A stretch of 64,000 nt of DNA from Winogradskyella luteola (GTDB lineage: Bacteria; Bacteroidota; Bacteroidia; Flavobacteriales; Flavobacteriaceae): the NCBI RefSeq assembly GCF_019203985.1, contig NZ_JAGSPD010000005.1, forward strand, positions 186,001 through 250,000. Reading direction: 5' to 3'. Below are positions 42,917 through 52,097 of the stretch, one piece after another. Within the stretch, counting starts at the first letter, position 1; every line of letters begins with the position of its first letter. The position numbers were made by a program, and so were the translations under genes. Under the pieces are notes generated by a model. It had not been told where the DNA came from. It saw only the letters and a program-made list of their open reading frames with translations, and searched no databases.

Positions 42917-43480
42917 ATGAAAAAATTTATTAAATATTTTCTTATATTAATAGTAGCCACGAACTGTAATGGCAATGAAAAAAGCCCTACTGACAATAAA
43001 GTAAAAGAGCCTAAAATTGTAGAAATACACAAGGAAAATAAAACCAAGACAGATTATTTTACTCTAAAACTGGAAGCTGTAGTTGAAGAAGATGATGATT
43101 TCACGTTATTTTATTTAAATGAAAACCAAAGACAGATATCTAAGAGAAATTCAGTTTCAATACCTGTTAAAGGCAGTGATAACTATCAGACATTTTTCTT
43201 TCAATTAAACGAAGATGTTTTGCCCAATAAACTAATTTTAAAATTTGGAAATAAAGACAAAATTCAGAAAATTATAGTTAATAGTTTAGAATTGAGTTAC
43301 AATGGCAATAAGATTACTATCACTAAACAAGTTTTTTTTAATCATTTCAACCCTAATGAATTTATAGAATACAATAAAGTTAATTTTACTGCTGTTGCTT
43401 TAGAAAAAGAGGGTATGTATAATCCGTTTTTTGTATCAAGAAAATCGCTTCAAGATAGAATGAATTTAGAGCTACCTTAG
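42917..43480 (+). CDS. Lipoprotein of unknown function, paralogue of the 53275 gene
   Basis: A 187-residue protein with a lipoprotein signal (LILIVATNC, then polar residues). The body reads as beta strands. The C-terminal part HFNPNEFIEYNK...SRKSLQDRM closely parallels YFKQNELVEYNK...SRKSLQKRL in the protein at 53275-53778, so the two are paralogues. No named family was recognised. The ATG at 42917 is preferred over a TTG at 42911 because the signal peptide begins MKKF. It lies between cysN and the flippase. Confidence 0.75.
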   Translation: MKKFIKYFLILIVATNCNGNEKSPTDNKVKEPKIVEIHKENKTKTDYFTLKLEAVVEEDDDFTLFYLNENQRQISKRNSVSIPVKGSDNYQTFFFQLNEDVLPNKLILKFGNKDKIQKIIVNSLELSYNGNKITITKQVFFNHFNPNEFIEYNKVNFTAVALEKEGMYNPFFVSRKSLQDRMNLELP

Positions 43481-43506
43481 CTATTTATCCCACTTAATCA
43501 TTTTTA

Positions 43507-44820
43507 ATGAAACTTAAAAACATGAACAAGATTCAAAAACTTCTTAGGGTTTATGGATTAGAAAAGTTGATTCTAAACTCTGGAAGCGTATTTTTAAGAA
43601 GAATATTTGGTATGGTATTGAGTTTTATCTGGGTGTTTATTATAACCAACCTTTTTGGCTCAAAAGTTTATGGGCTTATTGCCATAAGCCAAGTAATAAT
43701 TAGCTTCTTAGGTGTTTTTTTTTGCTTGGGTATAGACAATGTATTGGTGAAGCTAGGCTCAATGAAGGAGCATTATAGAGGCAACTATATACAATCTGAT
43801 TTTTTAAGAAAAGCGTTTGTCATTGTCGTCATTTCGTCATTTCTATGCGGATTTTTAATGATTTCATTTAAAGATGTCTTAGCCGTACAAATATTCAAAA
43901 AAGAAGATTTAGCAAGCTACTTTAATTGCATAGGTTTGCTATCAATTTTATTCTTATCTCATAAGGCCTTTATTGGCTTTTTAGCTGTTGAAGGTAAATT
44001 CAATAAGTATGGGAATTTTTACTTTCTATATCCTAATATGCTTATTTTAATACTTGTTTGTATAACATATCATTATAAGTTGCCTCCATATTTTATAATC
44101 ATCGGATATATTTTATCGTATGGAATTTTCGGATTAACCTATAGTGTCTCTTTGTTAAGAATTCCAATTAAGCTTAAGAATACTATAAGTTACAAGAAGA
44201 TACTCAAGCTCTCAACGCCAATGATGATTAGCTCCTCGTTTTTGCTAATATCTAGCTGGACAGATGTTTTAATGTTGGGAGCAATGGTGAGTGAGAGTGA
44301 TGTAGGTGTGTATAATGCAGCATTTAAGTTGGGAAGTTTAGTGTTAATTGTTGTTGCCGCTGTTAACACAGTGTTGTCACCTAAAATTTCTAAACTTTTT
44401 GAAGGCAAGAACATTGAAGGCATAAAAAAGGAAGTACAAAAAGCAACCAAACTTATCTCATTTTTAAGCTTACCCATTGTTGTTTTCATGATTATATTTA
44501 GAAAGCCAATACTTGGTTTATTTGGGGAAGAGTTTATATCTGGTCAATTAGTATTGGTGATAGTTTCCTTAGGGATGCTTTTTAATGCCATGTCTGGAAG
44601 TGTGGGCCAGATTTTAAATATGACAATATATCAGAAGCAATTTCGAAATTTCACATTTATTTGTGCTTTCACAAATATTATTTTAAATTACTTCTTAATA
44701 CTAAAATACGGAATAGAGGGCGCTGCATTGGCGAGCTTAATATCTAATTTAATTATTAACATAATGTGTTTAGTTCTAGTAAAACAAAAATTTAATTTTT
44801 ATGCTTTTTTTAGACTATGA
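43507..44820 (+). CDS. Wzx-type polysaccharide flippase
   Basis: A 437-residue protein with about twelve to fourteen hydrophobic helices and few charged loops, matching the MOP/PST flippases that move lipid-linked sugar repeats across the inner membrane. The N-terminal RRIFGMVLSFIWVFIITNLFGSKVYGL segment is typical. A second ATG at 43522 is possible. It overlaps the next start by four bases. Confidence 0.88.
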   Translation: MKLKNMNKIQKLLRVYGLEKLILNSGSVFLRRIFGMVLSFIWVFIITNLFGSKVYGLIAISQVIISFLGVFFCLGIDNVLVKLGSMKEHYRGNYIQSDFLRKAFVIVVISSFLCGFLMISFKDVLAVQIFKKEDLASYFNCIGLLSILFLSHKAFIGFLAVEGKFNKYGNFYFLYPNMLILILVCITYHYKLPPYFIIIGYILSYGIFGLTYSVSLLRIPIKLKNTISYKKILKLSTPMMISSSFLLISSWTDVLMLGAMVSESDVGVYNAAFKLGSLVLIVVAAVNTVLSPKISKLFEGKNIEGIKKEVQKATKLISFLSLPIVVFMIIFRKPILGLFGEEFISGQLVLVIVSLGMLFNAMSGSVGQILNMTIYQKQFRNFTFICAFTNIILNYFLILKYGIEGAALASLISNLIINIMCLVLVKQKFNFYAFFRL

Positions 44821-45383
44821 TATATATGTTTCAAAAATACAGACAAAAAATTTCGAAGAAAGTATATACTTTTTATTATAGACTTAAGTTTTTGGGAATT
44901 ATAAAAGCTGAGAATAAGAGTTATATAGAAAAAAGGTTTTCAATAAAGGTATTTACTTATAAACGATCTAAACTGAAAGTATTTCTAAGAAAAGGAGCTG
45001 GTATTCAACATGATGTTATTATTCAAGGAACCGGCAATTTAGAGATTGGGGAGAATAGTTTTGTAGGCTCTTTTTCTACTATAGGGGTAAATTCAAAAGT
45101 ATGTATTGGCAGTAATGTAATGATAGCTCAAAATGTTTCTATCAGAGATACAGACCATAGATTTGATGATTTTACCATCCCTATGATTCAACAAGGAATA
45201 TTGACTGAACCCGTTTTTATCGAAGATAATGTATGGATTGGTTTTGGAGTTGTTATTACCAAGGGAGTAACCGTGGGTAGAGGATCAATCATAGCAGCAA
45301 ATGCTGTAGTTACTAAAAATGTTCCTGAAAATGCAATTATGGGAGGTGTGCCAGCTAAAGTTTTAAAGTTTAGAAATGAGTAA
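44817..45383 (+). CDS. Hexapeptide-repeat O-acyltransferase
   Basis: A 188-residue protein with an N-terminal basic helical part and a left-handed beta-helix (about 75-185) containing I/V-G-x-x repeats. It ends NAIMGGVPAKVLK, the hallmark of WcaF/Maa-type acetyltransferases. The active-site-like RDTDHRFDD is present. It probably acetylates a sugar in the repeat unit. It overlaps the sulfotransferase gene by eight bases. Confidence 0.88.
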   Translation: MIYMFQKYRQKISKKVYTFYYRLKFLGIIKAENKSYIEKRFSIKVFTYKRSKLKVFLRKGAGIQHDVIIQGTGNLEIGENSFVGSFSTIGVNSKVCIGSNVMIAQNVSIRDTDHRFDDFTIPMIQQGILTEPVFIEDNVWIGFGVVITKGVTVGRGSIIAANAVVTKNVPENAIMGGVPAKVLKFRNE

Positions 45384-46242
45384 GGTCAATTTTTTCTGTG
45401 TTGGTGTACAAAAAGCAGGTACAACAACTTTACATAATATTCTGAGTCAACACCCAGACCTATGCCTGCCAGAAAAAAAAGAGACACATTTTTTTAGCAA
45501 TGAGGATTTGTATAGAAAAGGCGAATCACATTATTTACAGTATTTTAATCATTCAAAACCATATAAATATTTCGGAGAAATAGATCCTGAATATTCTTAT
45601 TTTACTCAATCTGCAGAACGAATATTCAACACATATGGAAAGATTAAAATCCTATTTATACTCAGGAACCCTGTTGATAGAGCATACTCACATTATTTGA
45701 TGACAAAGAGAAGAGGATTAGAGAACCTTTCTTTTGAAAATGCTATGTACAAAGAAGAAGGAAGGATCAACAATAAGGAAGATAATATGCATTATAGTTA
45801 TCGTTCTCGAGGATATTATTTGGATCAGATTTTGAATTATGAAAAATATTTTGGTAGTGAAAACATTAAGGTTCTTCTTTTTGATGATTTTACCAATAAT
45901 ACTAAAGATTGTATCTTGGATATTATAGATTTTATTGGTCTAAAAGATTTCGATTTTAATACCGAAACAATAAGTAATCCAGCATCACACCCAAGGTCTG
46001 GTTATCTGCAAAAGATACTATATAAAAAAAATATTTTTAAAGAATTAGTTGGAAATTTAATTCAATCAAAAGAAACAAAGCGACGAATAGCCGAATACAT
46101 AGAAAAGATAAACCTTAAGACAATAGAGAAAGAAAACCTTTCTAGCTCATTAAGGGCAGAAATATATAATACTTATTATAAAAAACAAATTTTAGAACTA
46201 GAAAGAAAACTGAATATAAGCTTAAAAAATTGGAAACACTGA
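45376..46242 (+). CDS. PAPS-dependent sulfotransferase
   Basis: A 288-residue protein of the sulfotransferase superfamily. The 5'-phosphosulfate loop is GVQKAGTTTLH at 10-20, and the 3'-phosphate-binding segment is LRNPVDRAYSHY at 96-107 with R97 and S105. KETHFF and GEIDPEYSY are typical of carbohydrate (heparan-like) sulfotransferases. It probably sulfates the nascent or lipid-linked polysaccharide in the cytoplasm, with PAPS from cysCDN nearby. Confidence 0.92.
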   Translation: MSKVNFFCVGVQKAGTTTLHNILSQHPDLCLPEKKETHFFSNEDLYRKGESHYLQYFNHSKPYKYFGEIDPEYSYFTQSAERIFNTYGKIKILFILRNPVDRAYSHYLMTKRRGLENLSFENAMYKEEGRINNKEDNMHYSYRSRGYYLDQILNYEKYFGSENIKVLLFDDFTNNTKDCILDIIDFIGLKDFDFNTETISNPASHPRSGYLQKILYKKNIFKELVGNLIQSKETKRRIAEYIEKINLKTIEKENLSSSLRAEIYNTYYKKQILELERKLNISLKNWKH

Positions 46243-47510
46243 AAATTAAATTACCGTCGAGAGACAATCTTTTAGGATTTTTTTTAATTATAGTTTTGTC
46301 TGTAATTGGTCAATTTACAATAGAACAAAATTTTGTATTCCTTCTTATAGTGTCTTTTTTCTTCTTTCTAAAAGAGTTAAAATTTTACAATGGTATAATC
46401 AATGCATTAGCTCCATTGGTTTTCATATTTATATTAGCAATTTTTGGTTCAGCCTTTCGCTTACCGACCATATTTAATCTAATAAGGGATTGTGTTCATT
46501 TGACAACACCGATTTTTGGAATAATTTTTGGCTACTATTATGTCAAAAATTTCAAAGACAGAGATAATATAATTAAGTGGTTAATACTTTATTGTTTTAT
46601 TGTCTCTGTTATACACATCACTAAAATTTTTTTAAATTTAGAAAATGACTGGAACACTGCTGAGATAAGAAAAATAGGAGGAAAGGGGAGTCCAGTAGAA
46701 GCATTTATCTATACACTTTTTATAGTTTTTTATAAAAAAAACCGTTTCAGATTATTTTCGAGATTATTCAATAATATTTTTTTTGTAGTAGTTACAATAT
46801 CTATTTTGCTTTATTTATCAAGAACTACATTGATCGCTATTTTATTGTTTATGATTTCATTCTACAGAATAACCCAGGTAACCCGAACTCAGATTCTATA
46901 CCTTGCGGGTGTATTATTTTTTTTGATAGGGTTTATGGTTTCTTTACAGTTTATGGATATAAAACGGGATTCCAAAGGAGTGGAATCTTTCTTGTACAAA
47001 CTCAAAATTGCACCACAAGAAATTTTCAATGCAGATATTGATATAAATGATCATACTCAGTTATGGGATAAGTGGAGAGCCTATGAAGTAAAAAAAGCAT
47101 TTAAAACAATGGAAGAAACTGATGGTTATTTACCTTATATCATTGGAATGGGAGCGGGTTCACTAGTAGATTTAGGTTTCAAAGCCCCTTTAGGAAGAGA
47201 AAGAATGCAATATATCCCACACATACATAATGGCTATGGGTATATCTTTTTTAAAACAGGAATCATAGGTTTACTTGTTCTAATATTCTGGATTTTTCAT
47301 ATCTATGCTTATATATATAAGAGACCTATTAATGCTAAACAAAACATATACTACGTAAGTGTTTCTGGAATAGGCCTATATTTACTTTTTGCAACACTTG
47401 TAATTAATGGAATATACAATTTTAGACCAATAATGCCAATCATTTTAGGGATGATGCTAAGCATGATTTCCTCAAAGGTTCTAAAAGATAAGAAGAAAAT
47501 ATCAAAATGA
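46230..47510 (+). CDS. O-antigen polymerase/ligase-like membrane protein (first copy)
   Basis: A 426-residue protein with about ten to twelve membrane helices and one larger periplasmic loop (about 245-325). The segment HIHNGYGYIFFKTGIIGL near residue 330 matches the H-N-x-Y...G..G.. signature of the Wzy/WaaL family. It could be the Wzy polymerase or a ligase. It overlaps the sulfotransferase by 13 bases and the next gene by four. Confidence 0.8.
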   Translation: METLKIKLPSRDNLLGFFLIIVLSVIGQFTIEQNFVFLLIVSFFFFLKELKFYNGIINALAPLVFIFILAIFGSAFRLPTIFNLIRDCVHLTTPIFGIIFGYYYVKNFKDRDNIIKWLILYCFIVSVIHITKIFLNLENDWNTAEIRKIGGKGSPVEAFIYTLFIVFYKKNRFRLFSRLFNNIFFVVVTISILLYLSRTTLIAILLFMISFYRITQVTRTQILYLAGVLFFLIGFMVSLQFMDIKRDSKGVESFLYKLKIAPQEIFNADIDINDHTQLWDKWRAYEVKKAFKTMEETDGYLPYIIGMGAGSLVDLGFKAPLGRERMQYIPHIHNGYGYIFFKTGIIGLLVLIFWIFHIYAYIYKRPINAKQNIYYVSVSGIGLYLLFATLVINGIYNFRPIMPIILGMMLSMISSKVLKDKKKISK

Positions 47511-48601
47511 AAATAGGAATTATAGGGACAAGGGGTATACCTAATTATCATGGAGGATTTGAGCAATTTGCAGAATTTTTTGCTTTACATTCTAAAAAAA
47601 AAGGGCACGATGTCTATGTTTATAACTCTCATGTCCACCCGTATAAAAAAAAGGAATATAAAGGAGTTAAAATTATTCACTCATACGACCCTGAATCTAA
47701 AATTGGAACTATCGGTCAGTTTATATATGATTTAAATTGTATTAGGGATTCTCGTAAAAGAGATTTTGATATTATTTTGCAATTAGGCTATACAAGCAGT
47801 TCCGTTTGGGGATGGATTTTGCCCGCCAGGCCTATTATTATTACAAACATGGATGGTTTAGAATGGAAAAGAAGCAAGTATTCTAAAAATGTACAAAAAT
47901 TTCTTTTGTATGCAGAAAAGCTAGCGGTTAAAACTAGCGATTATTTAATATCAGATTCATTGGAAATTCAATCCTACATTAAAGAGAAGTACAAAAGAGA
48001 CTCCGAATATATTGCTTATGGTGCAAATGTTTTTGTACCCAATATAGACATTGAGTTTGCTTTCCAAGAATTATCTCCAAATGAATATTTTTTACTTATC
48101 GCAAGAATGGAGCCCGAAAATAATATTGAAATGATATTAGATGGTTATGTTAGTAGCAATTCTAATTACCCTTTCTGTGTAGTCGGCAATACAGAAAGTA
48201 CATCTTTTGGAAGTTACATAAAAAACAAGTTTGATAAATATGAAGGTATTCGTTTTTTTGGCGCAATATATGATTTGGAAGTTTTGAATAACATACGGTA
48301 TAATTCTAGATTATATTTCCATGGACATTCAGTTGGTGGTACCAATCCATCACTACTAGAGGCAATGGCATCTAGCTCACTTATTGCATCCCATCGCAAC
48401 GATTTTAATTATGCTATTCTTGAAGACGACGCTTTTTATTTTAAATCAGCTGATGAAGTAGCTGAGATTATACAAGATCACAATAAAATGGAGAACCTAA
48501 GTATAATTAAGAACAATATTAAAAAAATAATGACAAAATTCAGCTGGGAATTTATTAATAAAAGCTATTTAAGTTTTTTCAAAAAATGTCTCGATGAATA
48601 G
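47507..48601 (+). CDS. DUF1972-type glycosyltransferase (rhamnosyltransferase-like)
   Basis: A 364-residue GT4-fold protein. The start IGIIGTRGIPNYHGGFEQFAE and TNMDGLEWKRSKYSK are the DUF1972 signature, seen in beta-1,4-rhamnosyltransferases of streptococcal and other polysaccharides. The donor-binding region HSVGGTNPSLLEAMA is present near 275. Rhamnose supply from rfbBACD in the same operon agrees with the call. Confidence 0.87.
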   Translation: MKIGIIGTRGIPNYHGGFEQFAEFFALHSKKKGHDVYVYNSHVHPYKKKEYKGVKIIHSYDPESKIGTIGQFIYDLNCIRDSRKRDFDIILQLGYTSSSVWGWILPARPIIITNMDGLEWKRSKYSKNVQKFLLYAEKLAVKTSDYLISDSLEIQSYIKEKYKRDSEYIAYGANVFVPNIDIEFAFQELSPNEYFLLIARMEPENNIEMILDGYVSSNSNYPFCVVGNTESTSFGSYIKNKFDKYEGIRFFGAIYDLEVLNNIRYNSRLYFHGHSVGGTNPSLLEAMASSSLIASHRNDFNYAILEDDAFYFKSADEVAEIIQDHNKMENLSIIKNNIKKIMTKFSWEFINKSYLSFFKKCLDE

Positions 48602-49814
48602 AGTAAATTACATCTGGAAATCATTATTTGGCTATCTAACATTAGTTTTATTAAGTTCTATTCTACTAGATTATTTTTATAGTAGTTTGGCATTTGGCTT
48701 TTGGTTTGCATTTGTGGTTACTTGGGTTGTAAAAACAAAACAATTTTATATAGACAAATCCTTATTGCCATTTTTTATATTTACTCTTTTTTCTTTTATT
48801 ACTATTGCTTGGTCAGTTGATAAACCTCAAACAATGCATGCAATAGGAAGACAAACTCCATTGTTTTTATTAGCAATAGCAGGAATGTTTTTACCCAAAT
48901 TATCAAACGATATAATTAAAAGCATATTTGATCGTTTTTCAGTTTTTGTTTCTGGATTGTCAATACTATTGACAATATTAGCTATTATAAAATACTATAA
49001 GTATGGGTTTGAAGGATTTCTATATTATCACGAGTTAGTATCACCTTTAGAATTAAACGCAATATATGTATCTTATATAGTCTCATTCTGTTTTTTACAT
49101 ACCTTGCAGAATAGCACCAAGACTTTACTCGTTAAAATAATAAAACTACTAGTTTTAGGCGTATTTTTGATTATGCTTTCTTCTAAGATGATATTGTTTA
49201 TAACAATAATATTATCAGCTTTAATAATAATTTTTAAATTCAAAAATACACTTTACAAACTGATGGCATTCGGATTAATTTTGTTAGCAATAATATTGGT
49301 TTTGGTATTTGCTAACCCAATTAAAAATAGATTTATTTCAGAGTTTAACTCATCCTATAAAGAAATTTTAAAAAAAAGAAATTTTGAAAAAGGAAGAGTT
49401 TATACAGGCTTTGAAGCAAGATTACTACAAATAAGAGTGTTTAAAGAAATAATGAACACACCCAAAGATTATGTTTTAGGTATGGGGTTAGATGCATCAA
49501 AAAGACAAATTGCAAACACACACAGGGGATTAAAGACACCAACTAGATTCCACACCTATAACTTTCATAACCAATATTTACAGGTTTTTGCAGAGTTAGG
49601 TCTAATAGGGTTATTTTTATTATCAGTTTCTCTCGCATTAGCTCTAAAAAGGGCATTGAGCGCAAAATATTTCTTACCATTTGTTTTTATTAGTATGGCT
49701 CTATTTTTATCAGAATCTGTTCTTTGGAGACAAAGGGGTATGCTTTTTTTCGGTACCCTTTATATTTTACTTTTTATAATAGATGATAATCATGAAAGCA
49801 AAAAACAAATTTGA
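48594..49814 (+). CDS. O-antigen ligase/polymerase family protein (second copy)
   Basis: A 406-residue protein with about ten membrane helices. FHNQYLQVFAELGLIGL near residue 320 is the Wzy_C/WaaL signature, and FTLFSFITIAWSVDKPQT is a typical lead-in. With the protein at 46230 it gives two members of the family in one operon, perhaps one polymerase and one ligase. It overlaps the next sulfotransferase gene by up to 32 bases. Confidence 0.85.
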   Translation: MNRVNYIWKSLFGYLTLVLLSSILLDYFYSSLAFGFWFAFVVTWVVKTKQFYIDKSLLPFFIFTLFSFITIAWSVDKPQTMHAIGRQTPLFLLAIAGMFLPKLSNDIIKSIFDRFSVFVSGLSILLTILAIIKYYKYGFEGFLYYHELVSPLELNAIYVSYIVSFCFLHTLQNSTKTLLVKIIKLLVLGVFLIMLSSKMILFITIILSALIIIFKFKNTLYKLMAFGLILLAIILVLVFANPIKNRFISEFNSSYKEILKKRNFEKGRVYTGFEARLLQIRVFKEIMNTPKDYVLGMGLDASKRQIANTHRGLKTPTRFHTYNFHNQYLQVFAELGLIGLFLLSVSLALALKRALSAKYFLPFVFISMALFLSESVLWRQRGMLFFGTLYILLFIIDDNHESKKQI

Positions 49815-50622
49815 TAAATATAAATATTACTTATCCAAAAGGCTAGATATTTTCTTTCATGGCATGAAAAAATCCCAAAAAAAAGGTAGGAAAATCGGCC
49901 CCAAAGTAATATTGAATTCTTTACCAAAATCGGGGACACACCTTTTAGAAAGCCTATTTCTACAATTGCCATTAATGAGACATTGTGGAAAAAAAACATT
50001 AAGATTAGAGATTCAAAACTCTGTTAACTCAAAGCTTGGGGTTTTATCTTCAATAAAAAAAGGACAATTTTTGCTGAGCCACATGCAATATCACAAAGGT
50101 GCCTTACAAACTATTGTTGCTAATAAAACAAAAATTATTCATTTAGTACGGGATCCTAGAGATGTACTAATCTCTCACCTAAACTATATTGAGAGAATGG
50201 ACACTACTCAAAAGGCTCATAAATTTTTGGCAGAATATGACACAAGGTTTGAGAAATTAAAAGCAATGATAAATGGAAAGAAAGATATATTAGAGCCTTT
50301 TCCAGAAGTTTTAGATAAATTTTTGCCTTGGACTCAATTAGATGAGGTTTTGTGTATAAAGTTTGAACATTTAATTGGTCCAAATGGGGGCGGGAACAAA
50401 CAAAAACAAATAGATACTGTAAAAAAAATCTGTAACTACATATCAATAGAGCTAAACGATAAACAGATAGATAACATATGTGGTAAAATATATTCGGTTA
50501 AGAGTTCTACTTTTAACAAGGGAAAAATAGGAAATTGGAGACATGTTTTAGATAAAGAAGAAAAGCAATGGCTAAACAATACTATTGAGAAAAAAATTTT
50601 AAGCTACGGTTATAAATTATAA
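49783..50622 (+). CDS. PAPS-dependent sulfotransferase (second copy)
   Basis: A 279-residue protein. The phosphosulfate loop is SLPKSGTHLLES at 46-57 and the 3'-phosphate segment is HLVRDPRDVLISH at 120-132. It ends with the conserved GKIGNWRHVL region and belongs to the Sulfotransfer_1 branch, distinct from the enzyme at 45376. It is the last gene of the long plus-strand run. The ATG at 49792 is an alternative start that would shorten the overlap. Confidence 0.92.
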   Translation: MIIMKAKNKFDKYKYYLSKRLDIFFHGMKKSQKKGRKIGPKVILNSLPKSGTHLLESLFLQLPLMRHCGKKTLRLEIQNSVNSKLGVLSSIKKGQFLLSHMQYHKGALQTIVANKTKIIHLVRDPRDVLISHLNYIERMDTTQKAHKFLAEYDTRFEKLKAMINGKKDILEPFPEVLDKFLPWTQLDEVLCIKFEHLIGPNGGGNKQKQIDTVKKICNYISIELNDKQIDNICGKIYSVKSSTFNKGKIGNWRHVLDKEEKQWLNNTIEKKILSYGYKL

Positions 50623-50635
50623 ATGAATATTAAAG

Positions 50636-51310
50636 CTATTTTTTTTTTAAGACTTTAGCTGGCACACCACCTATAACAACATCTGAGGGAAATTTACCTT
50701 TTACCACGGCACCAGCCGCAACAACGCAATTATCCCCTATTTCACAACCATCTAAAAAAGTAGATTTAGCACCAACCCATATATTATTCCCTAATTTAAT
50801 TCCTTCAGATACAACACCTTGCTCTCTTATCAGTTTTGTACTGTCCGAAAAGTTATGATTTTCGGAATGGAAACTCACATAAGGCCCCATAATTACATCG
50901 TTACCAATAACAACTCCACCAGAACAACCAAAAAAAGAATACTCGCCTATACCACTATTATTTCCAATCTTTAATCCGATCCCATATTTAGACATATGGC
51001 TAGTAACTCCAATAGTAGAATGAGCGCCAATTTTAACACTATCGCCAAAAACAAGCTTCTCTTTAGCATAACAATCAATGGTAACGTATTTTTCTATGGT
51101 ACAATTAGTACCAAATGAGAAGTTTCTCTTGTTTTTAATCTTAACTCGCTTGCCCAAAAAGATTTTACGCTTTAACACATAAAAACCCCTTAGAAGCATT
51201 AATAATCGTGTGGCTAAAACACTTAAGATAAATTTGTCAGATAGATTTTTGTCGGGTGTGTAATCTTTACCGTTTTTCTCAAGTAATTTTTTTAATAACC
51301 CTTTTAACAT
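50636..51310 (-). CDS. Hexapeptide-repeat O-acyltransferase (second copy)
   Basis: A 224-residue protein with a membrane-near N-terminus and a left-handed beta-helix (about 65-220) ending DVVIGGVPAKVLK. The loop SFHSENHNFSD carries the catalytic-type histidine of WcaF/NodL-like acetyltransferases. It probably acetylates the polysaccharide. Its start overlaps the GT2 gene by 32 bases. It faces the second sulfotransferase tail to tail with a 13-base gap. Confidence 0.88.
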   Translation of the reverse strand: MLKGLLKKLLEKNGKDYTPDKNLSDKFILSVLATRLLMLLRGFYVLKRKIFLGKRVKIKNKRNFSFGTNCTIEKYVTIDCYAKEKLVFGDSVKIGAHSTIGVTSHMSKYGIGLKIGNNSGIGEYSFFGCSGGVVIGNDVIMGPYVSFHSENHNFSDSTKLIREQGVVSEGIKLGNNIWVGAKSTFLDGCEIGDNCVVAAGAVVKGKFPSDVVIGGVPAKVLKKK

Positions 51311-52091
51311 GCTTTACAAGAAGATTAATATTTAATGCTAATTTATATAAATATTTATATAACCCGTTAGTATGTTTGTCTAAATACAAATTAAGACTAT
51401 TAAAAAGCATATGTTGCCTATCGCTTCCATAACCTCCATGATGAATATAACCGTCTACAGGAATATAATACGTTTCATAATGTAAATCACTGACTCTTTT
51501 GCAATAATCTATGTCTTCTGCATACATAAAAAAATCTTCGTCTAGCCCACCTAAATTTTCCCATATTTCTTTTTTTGTTAGCAAAAACGAGCCTTCGACC
51601 CAATCTACTCTTAAAGGTTCTTTATTCTTAAATACACCATTTTTAAAACCATCTCTTTTCTCAAAGAGGAGAGACAATTTCAGTAATCTCAAAGGGTTGG
51701 GAAACTTACCAGTAGAATAGCGATATTCTCTATTAGTACCTAGCATTTTAAAACTTACAATACCAATTTTTTCATTGGATAGTAATTCAATAGCGCATGA
51801 AGGATCAATTAATAGTTTAGTATCATTATTGAGTAATAATATATATTTTCCTTTGGCATGTTTCGCAGCAGCATTATTTCCCCCAGCAAACCCTAAATTT
51901 TCCTTAGATAAAAAGAGCTTTACATCATCAGTAAAGTGAGTATTTAATAAGTTAACAGAGTTGTCTGTAGAAGTATTATCCCATATTATAATTTCATAAT
52001 TAAGCCTCAAGCACTTTTTTTTAATTGACCGAATACAGTCAATTAAAAATTTCTCACCATTGTAATTAACTATTATTATAGATAACTCCAT
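51279..52091 (-). CDS. Family 2 glycosyltransferase
   Basis: A 270-residue GT-A enzyme. The start ELSIIIVNYNGEKFL, WDNTSTDNS and LLLNNDT (the D-x-D-like nucleotide-sugar site) are standard, and the acceptor region GSFLLTKKEIWENLGGLDEDFFMYAEDIDYC is like WbbL rhamnosyltransferases. It probably adds a sugar, possibly rhamnose, in the cytoplasm. It lies six bases after the GT4 gene. Confidence 0.9.
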   Translation of the reverse strand: MELSIIIVNYNGEKFLIDCIRSIKKKCLRLNYEIIIWDNTSTDNSVNLLNTHFTDDVKLFLSKENLGFAGGNNAAAKHAKGKYILLLNNDTKLLIDPSCAIELLSNEKIGIVSFKMLGTNREYRYSTGKFPNPLRLLKLSLLFEKRDGFKNGVFKNKEPLRVDWVEGSFLLTKKEIWENLGGLDEDFFMYAEDIDYCKRVSDLHYETYYIPVDGYIHHGGYGSDRQHMLFNSLNLYLDKHTNGLYKYLYKLALNINLLVKHVKRVIKKIT

Positions 52092-52097
52092 TAATTA

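Noticed and set aside
36574..50622. Search for insertion sequences or integrase genes that would mark the polysaccharide locus as a mobile island
   Set aside because: No transposase, integrase or flanking tRNA was seen; the region looks somewhat more AT-rich than its flanks, but this was not computed.
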